64,000 nucleotides of DNA from Brasilonema sp. UFV-L1 (lineage in GTDB: Bacteria; Cyanobacteriota; Cyanobacteriia; Cyanobacteriales; Nostocaceae), in contig NZ_QMEA01000003.1 in NCBI RefSeq assembly GCF_012912105.1, positions 62,001 through 126,000 of the forward strand. Reading direction: 5' to 3'. Made by a program: the position numbers and the translations under genes. The notes beneath the pieces were generated by a model that searched no databases, had not been told where the DNA came from, and saw only the letters and a list, made by a program, of their open reading frames with translations. Below, in pieces: positions 24,969-34,662 of the stretch (position 1 is the first letter of the stretch; the number at the start of each line of letters is the position of its first letter).

Positions 24969-26153
24969 TTAACGATTGAAATTGGGGAAAAAACGCCGAA
25001 ATAACCTGATAAGTGGTGGTTCCATCTTCAGTTTAAAGGCAAGTATTTGGGTTTTCTGAAGAGGATTAAAATTATTATCACTTACAAGGATTAATGAAAG
25101 TTGCCCATTAGATAGCTTGGGACCAAGAGTTAAGCCTTCGATATTGTCTAGTCCCACATTTAGTTTTCTCAAATCCAAAAGTAGCTTTTTGTCTGTGGGT
25201 TTGACTCTGTTAATATCAACAGTCAAAAGGCTGTCAATATTAGAAATGTTATCAGCACCTCCCAGGGAAATTTGAAACAGTGAAATAGCTAACCCAAAGC
25301 CAGTAAAAGTTCTCTCTAAACTTAAGAAATGACCTTGGTTATCAAGAGCTACTAAATCAGTTAATCCACTTGAAAATTGAGGAGAGATATTCAAAAATGG
25401 TGTGACGGCTTCAGTTTTGTAAAGAAATTCTTTCTCAGGTTTTTGAGTGAGCAAATTGTATTGTAAAATGCGGCAAGGACTACTTCTTTTTGGTTTTGCT
25501 TCTGGACCATCTTGAATCAGAGCGTTTTCTGTGGCTGTAAACAGAAACTTATTGTTAGGTGTGATAGCAAGAGATTCAAAAGCTAAATTGTTGCGGATAC
25601 CTTGTTGACCATTATTATCTGGCAAAAACTTGCTAGGAATTGGTAGTGTTCTCAATTCCTTACCAGAAGAGATTGAAAACTCTTTCAGAAAAGGTTTGAT
25701 TTGTTTGTTTTTATCACCTTCAGAAGAAACGTATATAGTTTCTTTGTTTGTGAAGGCTATACCTTCTGAGTCAAGACTACCAGGCAAAAAAGTTCGACTA
25801 TTTTCATTTAAAAGTGTCGTCACTCCAACAGGTTCAACCCTATTATCGGTTAGTGTTTCATTAGTCAGGTCAATTTTTAATGTGTAGAAGCGGGCAGGAG
25901 CTTTTTCGCTACGGTCATCAGATATAGTGTAATAAAGTTGTTTTTTCGCATCGTAGGTTATTCCAGAAAACCCTCCCATTGGAGTTTTTTGAAAAGAAAA
26001 ACTTGTGGGAAAAGTCGCAGAGCCTATAAAATCAATTCCAGTTATGGGATAATTTGGGGCAGGTACACTAATCAAAAAAATGCTAACAATTAGAATTGGA
26101 ATAAGAAGGAAAAGAATTTGTGGAAACTTAAAAATATTTTTGACGAATTGCAT
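24969..26153 (-). CDS. Exported esterase-like/phytase-type beta-propeller protein
   Basis: 394 residues. An N-terminal membrane anchor or signal helix (about 10-29, FLLIPILIVSIFLISVPAP) precedes a repeat-rich beta-propeller. Typical family phrases are GGFSGITYDAKKQLYYTISDD, DSEGIAFTNKETIYVSSEGD, and FESLAITPNNKFLFTATENAL. This matches the 'esterase-like activity of phytase' family (PF13449), secreted cyanobacterial proteins proposed to hydrolyse phosphate esters. It probably sits in the periplasm. It is monocistronic. Confidence 0.85.
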   Translation of the reverse strand: MQFVKNIFKFPQILFLLIPILIVSIFLISVPAPNYPITGIDFIGSATFPTSFSFQKTPMGGFSGITYDAKKQLYYTISDDRSEKAPARFYTLKIDLTNETLTDNRVEPVGVTTLLNENSRTFLPGSLDSEGIAFTNKETIYVSSEGDKNKQIKPFLKEFSISSGKELRTLPIPSKFLPDNNGQQGIRNNLAFESLAITPNNKFLFTATENALIQDGPEAKPKRSSPCRILQYNLLTQKPEKEFLYKTEAVTPFLNISPQFSSGLTDLVALDNQGHFLSLERTFTGFGLAISLFQISLGGADNISNIDSLLTVDINRVKPTDKKLLLDLRKLNVGLDNIEGLTLGPKLSNGQLSLILVSDNNFNPLQKTQILAFKLKMEPPLIRLFRRFFPNFNR

Positions 26154-26267
26154 TTTTAGTTATTGCTAAACTGTGAAAATCATACACACGATATCACGCC
26201 AGCAAGGAACTTGCTACCTCTGGGAACACAGCATTGCTGTGCTAATACCTATATTGTTTGTTAGCCC

Positions 26268-27827
26268 TCACGACAAACTACTATTTTTTTGAAATTTTTG
26301 AAAAAAGTTTACAAGCCAGTCTTTCACGCTGCGGGTTGCACGGCAGTCGTCTTCGTTGTAGCGTTGGATCATTTCAAGTAAAGAGCGATCGCCTGTTTTC
26401 AACCACTCATCATACCAGTAAATACACTTCATCCCGCTAGCTTCTGTATCACGCCACTCAAACCCCAACCATCGAGCAATTGCTTTTAAAGCATAACTTT
26501 CTATGGGCAATGTCACGTTTTGCGTTAAGATCTCATACACATCCACAAACCGATTCAGTACGGGTAAGACAGAACTTTGTGGAGTGTGATAGAGCTTGGC
26601 GAGTCGTTTGACTGTATCATACTCGAAAACACAAAAATGGTAAATTGGTGCATCTGGATATTGCCAAACTAAATCCAGAAATTGTTGCCAAATAAATTCT
26701 TCTTCTTCTGTTTTTTCTGCTAAAAAAGAATAAAACTGTTCTGTTTTCGCTCGTCTATCAACAACCAAAACCCCTAACAGGTAATTTAAATTCAAGTCTG
26801 GTTGCGCCTCGATATCAAAGAATATTTCTACAGGTGCTGTCGATAGGATGTCATTTTTAGGCAAAAGCAACTGTGTAACCTCTGTATCCATTTCTGGAGT
26901 TCTGTCGAGACAAACAGAAATGTCAACCGCCCAAGAGTTGAGGACATATTCTTGCTTTGGTGATTGATACGGTATGACGAACGGACGATTTTCTAGAATC
27001 GATTTTGCTTGTAATATCAGCTTGGCTGCGACTGTCCTATCGAAACCTGGTAGGTTTTCTAGTTGAGTGGAATGAGTTTTTGCCAAAGACTCTACTGTTG
27101 TGATCTCTAGTGCTTGCAATTGTATGTAGCGAACAGGTGTCACTCCTGGTAATAAAGAAAGGTGTTTTTGAGATTGGGCAACAGCATAACAATAATTATA
27201 CCAAGGGCAAAGATTGCACCGTTGACGAGAGATAAAGACTTCAGGTGCTTCATCTGTTTCGAGAGTTTGAATATACTCTTCGAGAACGCTATGCATTTGT
27301 GGTATCCATTTCGTCAAATCCACAGAGTAACCCGACTCTTTACCACGCAACATCAGCCAAGCTATTTCACACTCACTTTGTTGCACCATTGCCAACACAT
27401 ATGCGTGAAATGCTGCGACAACCTGATACTCTTGTTTAGGACGCTTTCCCAGTTCAATGCTGACTGGAACGTACTGCCAATCTCCAAAGCGAGACTCTCC
27501 TCTATGCTTGACGAGAACGTCTGGACGACTGAGTAATGTATGTGTTTGAAAATAACTTATTAGCACTCCTTGATAAATGCATTCAGCCCCTTGCTGCATT
27601 AACTCTAAGGTTGCTTTTACTCCTGTTTTCCAGTCTCCTTGTCGATACACTGGTTGGTGATGCGTAAATTGTGTCAGAATACTTGTCTGATGAGCAACTC
27701 TTTCTTGGTACAGTTTCAACAGCATGTCATTCTCAAGCACTCGCCGACTTTTGTCCCCGTGAACGTCTAAAAAGGGTCGGCGCTTACAGCGTTGGTATTG
27801 CAGCAACAGTTCAGCATTAATTAACAT
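26268..27827 (-). CDS. TM0106-family RecB-like nuclease with RNase H-like domain
   Basis: 519 residues. An N-terminal RecB-type PD-(D/E)xK region (about 1-200, with a Cys cluster near 205-212 in RQRCNLCPWYNYCY that resembles an iron-sulfur cluster site) is followed by a helix-hairpin-helix-like segment (AKTHSTQLENLPGFDRTVAAKL in the middle) and a C-terminal RNase H-like 3'-5' exonuclease domain (VEIFFDIEAQPDLN near 335, then CVFEYDTVKRLAKLY and YNEDDCRATRSVKDWL near the end). The order matches the TM0106 family of putative nucleases. No partner helicase is adjacent. Confidence 0.85.
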   Translation of the reverse strand: MLINAELLLQYQRCKRRPFLDVHGDKSRRVLENDMLLKLYQERVAHQTSILTQFTHHQPVYRQGDWKTGVKATLELMQQGAECIYQGVLISYFQTHTLLSRPDVLVKHRGESRFGDWQYVPVSIELGKRPKQEYQVVAAFHAYVLAMVQQSECEIAWLMLRGKESGYSVDLTKWIPQMHSVLEEYIQTLETDEAPEVFISRQRCNLCPWYNYCYAVAQSQKHLSLLPGVTPVRYIQLQALEITTVESLAKTHSTQLENLPGFDRTVAAKLILQAKSILENRPFVIPYQSPKQEYVLNSWAVDISVCLDRTPEMDTEVTQLLLPKNDILSTAPVEIFFDIEAQPDLNLNYLLGVLVVDRRAKTEQFYSFLAEKTEEEEFIWQQFLDLVWQYPDAPIYHFCVFEYDTVKRLAKLYHTPQSSVLPVLNRFVDVYEILTQNVTLPIESYALKAIARWLGFEWRDTEASGMKCIYWYDEWLKTGDRSLLEMIQRYNEDDCRATRSVKDWLVNFFQKFQKNSSLS

Positions 27828-28187
27828 TCTTTTAAGGTAACAAGAATTATTACTTTGTGGCAGTGACCCAGATAACTAAAATTAATGTTATTGTCTAGAG
27901 TTTTTGAGTCAGGGCAATACGGTTTGGTTAGAAGTTTTATCTGTGTACATATGTGTATGTATAGTTCTTCATTTTACCCTTCAGTAGACTTAGTACAGAT
28001 AATTATCCAAAATGAATGAAAAATATGACTATTGACAAAAACTTTTATCTGTGGTGTTTTAAACCGTATTGGGAGTAGAGGAGCAATAGTTGTGTTGCTA
28101 TTGCTGCATAATCCCGATCCATATCAGGCTATGGGCCATAAATGTATCAGAATAAATAATATGTCATGACTAAATAATCATTAATGA
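27828..28187. other. Gene-free intergenic region
   Basis: 360 bp between divergent genes (TM0106-type nuclease and cysteine lyase). AT-rich, no strong palindrome. Both promoters should lie here. Confidence 0.4.
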
Positions 28188-29387
28188 ATGATGGCTAGTA
28201 TTTCTGCATCATTAACCAAGTTACTGCAACATCGACAGCTATTTCCAGGTTTGGCAAATAAGGCATATTTTAACTACGGCGGTCAAGGACCAATGCCACA
28301 AACAGCATTGGATGCGATTTCTCAGACGCAAGTTTATATTCAACAAATAGGTCCTTTTGGCACTGAGGTGAACAGTTGGATACAAGAGGAGATGAAAGCG
28401 GCGAGAAATGCGATCGCCTCTGAGTTTAGTGTCCCAACCGAAACAATCACCATCACTGAGGATGTCACCGTTGGCTGTAACATTGCTATGTGGGGTCTTG
28501 AGTGGCTCTGTGGAGACCATATACTTCTTAGCGACTGCGAACACCCTGGTATTATTGCAACAGCTCAAGAAATCGGACGTAGGTTTGGTGTTGAAGTAAC
28601 TTTCTGTCCTTTAATGGCTACTTTAAATGAAGGCGACCCCATTGACCTCATTGCCCAACACTTGCGTCCAAAGACTCGTCTTGTCATACTGAGTCATGTT
28701 CTTTGGAATACTGGTCAAGTTTTACCAATTGACAAAATAGCTGCATTCTGTAGAGAAAAATCAGTCAAACTTTTGATAGATGCAGCTCAATCTGTAGGTT
28801 TGCTGTCTTTAAATCTTACTGAATTGGGAGCGGATTTTTACGCTTTTACGGGTCACAAATGGCTGTGTGGTCCTGGTGGTACAGGAGGTTTGTATGTCCG
28901 ACCAGAAGTTCGAGACAGCTTAAAACCTACTTTTATTGGTTGGCGAGGTATTATCTCTAGTCAAGCAAGACCTGTCGATTGGGAAAGCGATGGGAAACGT
29001 TATGAAGTGGGGACATCTAACTATCCACTTTATACGGGCTTAAGGGAGGCGATCGCCACTCATCATCAGTGGGGAACACCAGAGGAACGTTATCAACAAA
29101 TTTGCCACAACAGTGAGTATCTATGGCGACGATTACAAAGGTTATCCAATGTCAAATGTTTGCGGACTTCTCCACCAGAAAGCGGTTTAGTCTCTTTTCA
29201 ATTCACAAATCAAACACCACAGACTACCCGTCAACTCGTGATTTTTTTGGAGTCACAAGGGTTCTTAACTCGGACAATCGCTGATCCTGACTGCGTGCGT
29301 GCTTGTGTTCACTATTTGACTTTAGAATCAGAAATGGACAAACTCGTTGAAGGAATTCAACAATTTTTTGAAGAAGGCAAAAGGTAA
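28188..29387 (+). CDS. L-cysteine/cystine C-S lyase, class-V aminotransferase fold
   Basis: 399 residues (ATGATG start; either Met is possible). By eye it follows Synechocystis C-DES closely: FPGLANKAYFNYGGQGPMPQ at the start, CEHPGIIATAQEI and VILSHVLWNTGQVLP in the middle, and the PLP lysine K224 in YAFTGHKWLCGPGGTGGLY. C-DES releases sulfane sulfur or sulfide from cystine and can feed iron-sulfur cluster assembly in vitro. The gene precedes a glycosyltransferase-like gene on the same strand by about 80 bp, perhaps co-transcribed. Confidence 0.9.
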   Translation: MMASISASLTKLLQHRQLFPGLANKAYFNYGGQGPMPQTALDAISQTQVYIQQIGPFGTEVNSWIQEEMKAARNAIASEFSVPTETITITEDVTVGCNIAMWGLEWLCGDHILLSDCEHPGIIATAQEIGRRFGVEVTFCPLMATLNEGDPIDLIAQHLRPKTRLVILSHVLWNTGQVLPIDKIAAFCREKSVKLLIDAAQSVGLLSLNLTELGADFYAFTGHKWLCGPGGTGGLYVRPEVRDSLKPTFIGWRGIISSQARPVDWESDGKRYEVGTSNYPLYTGLREAIATHHQWGTPEERYQQICHNSEYLWRRLQRLSNVKCLRTSPPESGLVSFQFTNQTPQTTRQLVIFLESQGFLTRTIADPDCVRACVHYLTLESEMDKLVEGIQQFFEEGKR

Positions 29388-29470
29388 TAGCCCCATTGCA
29401 GGCATAGAGATGTGTGTCCTCCGGTAAAATCTGTCCATAGCAAGTAGACAAACATCAAAAATCACAACTC

Positions 29471-30562
29471 ATGACTTTAATGGATAGACCAATTTTATAT
29501 ATAGCAATCACCAATCATGGCTTCGGACATACTACTCGCACAGCAGCTGTCGCCGCGACAATTCAAAAATTATGTCCAGAAGTCTTGCTGATCATGGTAA
29601 CCACAGCACCACGATGGTTACTAGAGTCTTACATAGAAGGCGATTTTATCCATCGTCCCCGTGCGATGGATTTAGGTGTGGTACAAGCAGATAGCTTGAC
29701 AATGGATAAGGCTGCAACTCTAGAAAAGTTACTTGAGATTAAGAAAAATCAAAATTCTATCATTGCTTCTGAAGTTAACTTTATGCGCCAAAATCGTGTC
29801 AATTTTATTTTGGCAGATGTTCCTTTCCTCGCCTGTGAAATTGCCAAAGCAGCTGAGGTACCTTGTTGGATGATGAGTAACTTTGGCTTTGATTTTATCT
29901 ATCGAGATTGGGGTAGTGACTTTACAGACATTGCTGATTGGATTAGTGATTGTTACTCGAAGTGCGATCGCCTGTTTCGTCTTCCTTTCCATGAAAGCAT
30001 GCAAGCCTTCAAAAACATCACAGACGTAGCCTTAACAGGCGGTTCTCCTCGTTACGTTCTCCAAGAAATACGCTCTAAATGGGGAATCACAGCGCCAAAA
30101 GAAAAGACTATCTTACTCACCTTTGGTGGCTTAGGTTTACAGCAAATTCCCTACGAAAACCTGAAGCAATTTTCAGATTGGCAGTTTATCACCTTTGATA
30201 AATTTACCCCAGACTTGCCAAACTTAGTACAGATCACCGACCACAAATACCGTCCTGTGGATTTTATGCCTATTTGTGGGCGAGTGATATCGAAACCTGG
30301 TTATAGTACATTTGCTGAAGCTACACGTCTAGATGTACCGATTGTTTCAGTAACTCGTGATGACTTTGCAGAAGCTGCTTTTTTATTAGAAGGTATTAAG
30401 AATTATAACCAGCATCAAATCCTCCAACCATCTGAACTTTTCCAAGGAACTTGGAATTTTCTCAACCAACCACCCAATTCACCAAAGCAATCTCAATCCA
30501 TTGCTAAGGATGGGAATGAAAGTGTAGCTTATGCTGTTCTTAGTTATTTACAAAGTTTGTGA
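29471..30562 (+). CDS. MurG-like/arabinokinase-N-terminal-like glycosyltransferase
   Basis: 363 residues. The N-terminal block AITNHGFGHTTRTAAVA and a C-terminal block CGRVISKPGYSTFAEATRLD resemble GT28/GT-B proteins of the MurG type and the N-terminal domain of L-arabinokinases. ILLTFGGLGLQQIPY resembles the sugar-nucleotide loop. Substrates are unknown; the gene is likely cytoplasmic (no signal or TM). Its stop codon overlaps the next open frame (GTGA at 30559), though the next gene probably begins at a later ATG. Confidence 0.72.
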   Translation: MTLMDRPILYIAITNHGFGHTTRTAAVAATIQKLCPEVLLIMVTTAPRWLLESYIEGDFIHRPRAMDLGVVQADSLTMDKAATLEKLLEIKKNQNSIIASEVNFMRQNRVNFILADVPFLACEIAKAAEVPCWMMSNFGFDFIYRDWGSDFTDIADWISDCYSKCDRLFRLPFHESMQAFKNITDVALTGGSPRYVLQEIRSKWGITAPKEKTILLTFGGLGLQQIPYENLKQFSDWQFITFDKFTPDLPNLVQITDHKYRPVDFMPICGRVISKPGYSTFAEATRLDVPIVSVTRDDFAEAAFLLEGIKNYNQHQILQPSELFQGTWNFLNQPPNSPKQSQSIAKDGNESVAYAVLSYLQSL

Positions 30563-30615
30563 AGCCGCGCGGTGCATCCCAAAGCGGTATATTAATGATA
30601 TTCGTAAGTTTTGTC

Positions 30616-31113
30616 ATGGAACAAAATTTGTCTTCCCTGACTCTAAGCTTAGCTTCTGAGGATATACGTCGAGTTTTAGACAAACAAAAGGAAGAAAGAC
30701 AAATTCTACTGACTCAAACAAATATCCTGTTTGTAGTAAACAGTGCATTACTGAGCGTTCTCACCATCGCAAGGCTTATTTCCGTCTTCAGTCTGTTTAG
30801 CATTACGGAAATCGTGCTATTTCTGATAAACTTTACACTGCTGATCAATGCTTTACTCCCACGTCAATTCGTCATTACTCCCAACCCAGAAAATGAAAAA
30901 TTCCTGGAGGGTTATTTGGCAATGTCACCCGAAGAATATCAGTTGCAGATGCTAGTGAACTTAGTAGAGACGTATAATGCGAATAAGCAGCCTCTTAACG
31001 ATATCTCTCAGTCGCTATTTTATGCTGCTGGTGTTACTTGGGGAATTGCCTTAGTTGGCTTGTTGCATGTGGTAGCTGTTTATTTCATACCCCAATTGCG
31101 GCAACAAATATGA
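30616..31113 (+). CDS. Hypothetical protein with membrane helices
   Basis: 165 residues from ATG 30616 (open frame from GTG 30559). An amphipathic N-terminus with charged coiled coil (SEDIRRVLDKQKEERQI) is followed by two close helices (about 41-81, ILFVVNSALLSVLTI and ITEIVLFLINFTLLINALL), a cytoplasmic loop and a C-terminal helix (YAAGVTWGIALVGLLHVVAV). I do not recognise a family. Its TGA overlaps the next start by ATGA, indicating translational coupling. Confidence 0.7.
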   Translation: MEQNLSSLTLSLASEDIRRVLDKQKEERQILLTQTNILFVVNSALLSVLTIARLISVFSLFSITEIVLFLINFTLLINALLPRQFVITPNPENEKFLEGYLAMSPEEYQLQMLVNLVETYNANKQPLNDISQSLFYAAGVTWGIALVGLLHVVAVYFIPQLRQQI

Positions 31114-31367
31114 AGAATTACAAAAGATTTTATGACACAGAATCTGGAAGTGCTGGTTTGCGTTTGCCAAAACCAGATCCAGCAAATATTACAGTCCTAA
31201 CTCCCAATCTACCCAATAAACCAATTCTTCCTTGGACTCACTTCGACTCTCCTTGGCTAGAAAACGAAGAAAATCATCCAGAAGAAGGAGAGGAAGAAGT
31301 TTTAGAGTCAACAGATGACACTCAAGAGTCTATCAACTCTGACGACCAACAGACTGATGACAAATAA
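31110..31367 (+). CDS. Small acidic hypothetical protein
   Basis: 85 residues from ATG 31110, which overlaps the previous stop (ATGA). The N-terminus is basic/Tyr-containing (MKNYKRFYDTESGSAGLRLP), followed by a Pro/Asn-rich middle and a very acidic, Glu/Asp-rich, apparently disordered tail (ENEENHPEEGEEEVLE, then DSDDQQ-like). No known domain. Coupled to the preceding membrane protein and 25 bp before the YjbQ gene, so likely in the same transcript. Confidence 0.65.
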   Translation: MKNYKRFYDTESGSAGLRLPKPDPANITVLTPNLPNKPILPWTHFDSPWLENEENHPEEGEEEVLESTDDTQESINSDDQQTDDK

Positions 31368-31392
31368 CGAATAACTAATAATTAATGTAAAG

Positions 31393-31809
31393 ATGACTCA
31401 CTACCAAAAGCTACTGAGGATTTCCACTACTGGCAAATCTTTACATAACATTACCGGAAAAGTTGAAGATGCAGTCGCGGAATCAGGAGTTGAAACAGGA
31501 TTATGCGTTCTGTTTTTGCGCCACACCTCAGCTAGTTTGCTGATTCAAGAAAATGCCGATCCAGATGTCCTAAAAGATTTAGTCAATTTTATGGCAAAAA
31601 TTGTACCAGAATCAGGACAGTATATTCACGATGCAGAAGGTCCTGATGATATGCCAGCACATATCCGTACAGTTCTGACTCACACTTCAGAAATTATTCC
31701 CATCAATAAAGGTTACTTAGTATTGGGAACTTGGCAAGGAATTTATATTTGGGAACATAGGCAAAGAAGCCATACAAGAGAATTGGTTATTCATATCTCT
31801 GGATTGTAA
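31393..31809 (+). CDS. YjbQ-family (UPF0047) secondary thiamine-phosphate synthase-like protein
   Basis: 138 residues with the family core: GLCVLFLRHTSASLLIQENA, DVLKDLVNFMAKIVP, and the C-terminal LGTWQGIYIWEHRQRSH. The E. coli YjbQ protein has weak thiamine-phosphate synthase activity, but the physiological role is uncertain. The fold is a small trimeric beta-sandwich with conserved His/Asp near HTSAS and EHR. It is preceded closely by the small acidic gene. Confidence 0.92.
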   Translation: MTHYQKLLRISTTGKSLHNITGKVEDAVAESGVETGLCVLFLRHTSASLLIQENADPDVLKDLVNFMAKIVPESGQYIHDAEGPDDMPAHIRTVLTHTSEIIPINKGYLVLGTWQGIYIWEHRQRSHTRELVIHISGL

Positions 31810-31849
31810 AAATAACTTTTTCCCCAAACTATCGAGCTGTTTTAATCAT

Positions 31850-32596
31850 ATGAAGCAAAATCGGACGCTCAGTCATCATTTTCAACTTCTTGATGAAATC
31901 CTTGCTCAGCATACAGCCAGTCCTTTATCACTTAATCCCCACAAGACTTTCTCGACAAGCTTTGTAGAACTGGGTAATTTAATTACTGAAAACACTTGTG
32001 ATATTCAACTAATAAATTCTCTTAGCCATACATTGGAGCGTATACTAGATGCCATGTTATACAACTTTCCAGAAAATATTTTCTGGGATTTTGATTTGAT
32101 GACAAGCAGTATCCTGAAGCAGGCTTTGGTTGCTGAAGACAATGCTCTATCTTTTGTAGAATCTTGGGGTGATAAGATAGTGTCGCTCATGGAGTTGTTT
32201 GGAAGAAAATCGGAAATCTGCTTTCGCTACGTCCATGACTTTACATATGGATTTGATTGGGCAAAATGGGTACAGAACGAACCCCAAACTCGCGCCGTGA
32301 TTGAACCTTTTAGCTTGACTTTTTTGGATTATTTGCTCTCAAAAGGTAAAAAAATTCTACAACTTATCCGTGTTGGTGATTCCCACTATCATCAACTGCG
32401 TGAAAAATGTTATCGCAATCCTTTCTGCTTTTCCCGTGAACCAGAAAATGAGTATCGCTTGCTTACCTATTTGGCAGCACAGCAACTGATTCCCGTACCA
32501 GGATGGGATTGGAATGCCCAACCTATTTGGAACAAACCTTTTTGTCAACTTCGCGAAGAGTTATCATTAAAACTGCATATTCCTAAAAATAATTGA
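31850..32596 (+). CDS. Conserved-looking hypothetical protein
   Basis: 248 residues, helical, no membrane segments or signal peptide. Landmarks include a Trp/Phe-rich middle (FRYVHDFTYGFDWAKWVQNE) and YRNPFCFSREPENEYRLLTY near the C-terminus. I do not recognise a family. It lies 40 bp downstream of YjbQ on the same strand. Confidence 0.7.
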   Translation: MKQNRTLSHHFQLLDEILAQHTASPLSLNPHKTFSTSFVELGNLITENTCDIQLINSLSHTLERILDAMLYNFPENIFWDFDLMTSSILKQALVAEDNALSFVESWGDKIVSLMELFGRKSEICFRYVHDFTYGFDWAKWVQNEPQTRAVIEPFSLTFLDYLLSKGKKILQLIRVGDSHYHQLREKCYRNPFCFSREPENEYRLLTYLAAQQLIPVPGWDWNAQPIWNKPFCQLREELSLKLHIPKNN

Positions 32597-32652
32597 TAAT
32601 AGCAATCCATCCTAAATTATTCGTGAGAAATTTGGAAACAATTGGGCAAATA

Positions 32653-32757
32653 GAATTCGCTACTACACAAACATGCGTCCACCTACGTGGACTTAATAAG
32701 ATAACCCGCGCAAGCAGGTTTGGGGAGAGTGCCGCGATTTCGCTCTCGCCAGGACTG
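32653..32757. repeat. Palindromic intergenic repeat (cyanobacterial type)
   Basis: GTCCACCTACGTGGAC (near 32677-32692) and the CCCGCGCAAGCAGG core (32705-32718) lie between GAATTCGCTACTACACAAAC and GATTTCGCTCTCGCCAGGAC. This combination is a well-known repetitive class in Nostocales intergenic DNA. It sits between the hypothetical gene and the Nif3 gene. Confidence 0.65.
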
Positions 32758-32892
32758 AATAAAATTTTACTTTTATATTTGATTTTCAACCTACGTATTC
32801 TCTCACAACTCGAATAGGACTGCTATAGTCCCCAGTTTGTAGTCTGACTAATGACTAATATGACTAATAATAGATAACTAATGAATTGAATA

Positions 32893-33702
32893 ATGAAAAT
32901 CGCTGATTTCATAACCTGGTTTGAAAAATGGGCAAATCCAGCTTGGCAAGAAAGCTGGGATAATTGTGGTTGGCAAATTGAGCCAGGAGTGTTACAAGAA
33001 AAAGCACAAGTTTTGGTTTGTTTGACACCAACTTTGGCTGTCATGCAAGAGGCGATCGCCATCCAAAATGCTGGTATCCCCGTCAATCTAATTTTTGCCC
33101 ATCATCCTTTGATTTTCAGTCCACCCAAATCTTTATGTCGTGGCGACGCCATCGGCGAAATAGCACGGTTAGCATTTACCCACAATATTGGTATTTACAG
33201 TGCTCATACAAATTTTGACCAAGTGGACGATGGAACTGCTGACGTTTTAGCTCAAATTCTAGAACTTAAGGAAGTCTCTGCTGTAGTACCTACACAACCA
33301 GGATTAGGATATGGACGCGTTGGAAATTTACAGCCGTCGATAAGTTTACAAGAGTTACTCACAACAATTCAAACCCGGCTTACTCCTTCTCATCTGATTT
33401 CCTCTCCTGTGGCTTCTTTAAAGCAGACGATTTCCCGAGTTGCTGTTTTGGGTGGTTCAGGAGCCAGTTTTCTCTCAGCAGTTGCGAAAACAGGTGCTCA
33501 AGCTTACTTAACTTCTGACTGTAAGTTCCATCAGTTTCAGGAAAGCCGCGATCGCGGTGTCATTTTGATTGACGCCGGACATTACGCTACAGAACGCCCA
33601 GCATGCGATCGCCTCGTGCAAAAGTTTCGCTCTTTGAACTTAGATTGGGTACAGCTAAGCCAAAAGGATGAGGATTTTCGGTCGTTTTTTAGCTCTCCGT
33701 AG
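32893..33702 (+). CDS. Nif3-like dinuclear metal centre protein
   Basis: 269 residues. Metal-binding landmarks are FAHHPLIFSPPK near 68-80, YSAHTNFDQVDDG near 99-112, and DAGHYATERPACD near 230-243; WDNCGWQIEPG near 21-31 is also typical. The family (YbgI/Nif3, formerly DUF34) forms toroidal hexamers with a dinuclear metal site; its reaction is not established, though GTP cyclohydrolase roles have been proposed. It is monocistronic here. Confidence 0.93.
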   Translation: MKIADFITWFEKWANPAWQESWDNCGWQIEPGVLQEKAQVLVCLTPTLAVMQEAIAIQNAGIPVNLIFAHHPLIFSPPKSLCRGDAIGEIARLAFTHNIGIYSAHTNFDQVDDGTADVLAQILELKEVSAVVPTQPGLGYGRVGNLQPSISLQELLTTIQTRLTPSHLISSPVASLKQTISRVAVLGGSGASFLSAVAKTGAQAYLTSDCKFHQFQESRDRGVILIDAGHYATERPACDRLVQKFRSLNLDWVQLSQKDEDFRSFFSSP

Positions 33703-34407
33703 AAACTATTGGTTGAAAATTTTACAAACAAAATCTTTTTTTAAGAAAGCTTAAAAAAAATAGAATTTTTTCAGCTTATTCTTAAACAGGAAAACCAATT
33801 TGTCGTTGGCTAAACAAGAAGGAACCGGGTTTTTTTGTCAAAATTCTGAATACTGAATCAGCGTTCTAGATTGTATGAGTTGCACTCGTACCCGTTTTTG
33901 AAGCTGGTGCAAAATCTCAGTTACGGTAGATCAAAACGTCACGCTAATGGTACTATTGCTCATGCTCAAGGTGCAGTATCAGCACCTGCCGTTTATTGGT
34001 AAAGATTTCATAAATTTTTGCAGATCTCCACACAGCTTAATTTCTTCCTGCTTGTCTACTCATCAAAGGAAGGAAAAAGATTACGTTAAGAACCATTTAC
34101 TCAGATGTTGTTGTTTCAAACCATGAAGCTCACAAGAGAATAAGCTAAGATCAAATACATAGGGATAAAAGTAAAGCAAAATCCCCTGACTTCCCAGCAA
34201 TGCCAACGACTATAAGCAGGCAATTAAAACAACCGCAGCTAACGTTTGTTTTTGAGTATCAGTTGTCACATAATGGTTGTAAGGACTCACCAGCTAACGT
34301 TATCTTTTTCAGGAAAAACCCCGAAATATGTAACTTCTATGAAGTAAACATTTTTTGAATGACCTCGACAAAGATAAAATTTAACTTGTGCATGAGGCGT
34401 GAACTTT
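33703..34407. other. Gene-free gap
   Basis: About 700 bp with no coding frame. A fragment reading AAGGAACCGGGTTTTTTT near 33820 resembles the GAAACCCGGTTT repeat core seen at 18.7 kb. The DNA near 34080-34340 is AT-rich and could carry a long 5' leader for the downstream genes. Confidence 0.4.
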
Positions 34408-34662
34408 ATGACCCAAAAAGCTCACAAAACAGACAACGACAAACAAGTCTTTGGCTTGGGTCAAGAAAGACATCTTGACTTGGTTCGGTCAACGAACCAT
34501 AAAAGGGTGTTGTATGTAGGGGATAAAGCCCAGATGTTGTTGACAGATTTAACTAAGTTTAAAAAGGCAGAAGCTGTAGATGCTACACCGCAAGATTTAT
34601 CAATTGTGTTGCGACGGGCGGGAGGTCTGTGTGTTCTTGCGGGACCAGCAACGCTGGATTGA
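34408..34662 (+). CDS. Small protein overlapping the next gene in another frame
   Basis: 84 residues from ATG 34408, preceded by GAGG at a suitable distance. The product is basic (TQKAHKTDNDKQVFGLGQE), then VLYVGDKAQMLLTDLTKFKK and an Ala-rich end. I do not recognise a family. Its last 83 bases overlap the start of the downstream gene in the +1 frame, which suggests translational coupling. It could alternatively be a leader ORF. Confidence 0.5.
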   Translation: MTQKAHKTDNDKQVFGLGQERHLDLVRSTNHKRVLYVGDKAQMLLTDLTKFKKAEAVDATPQDLSIVLRRAGGLCVLAGPATLD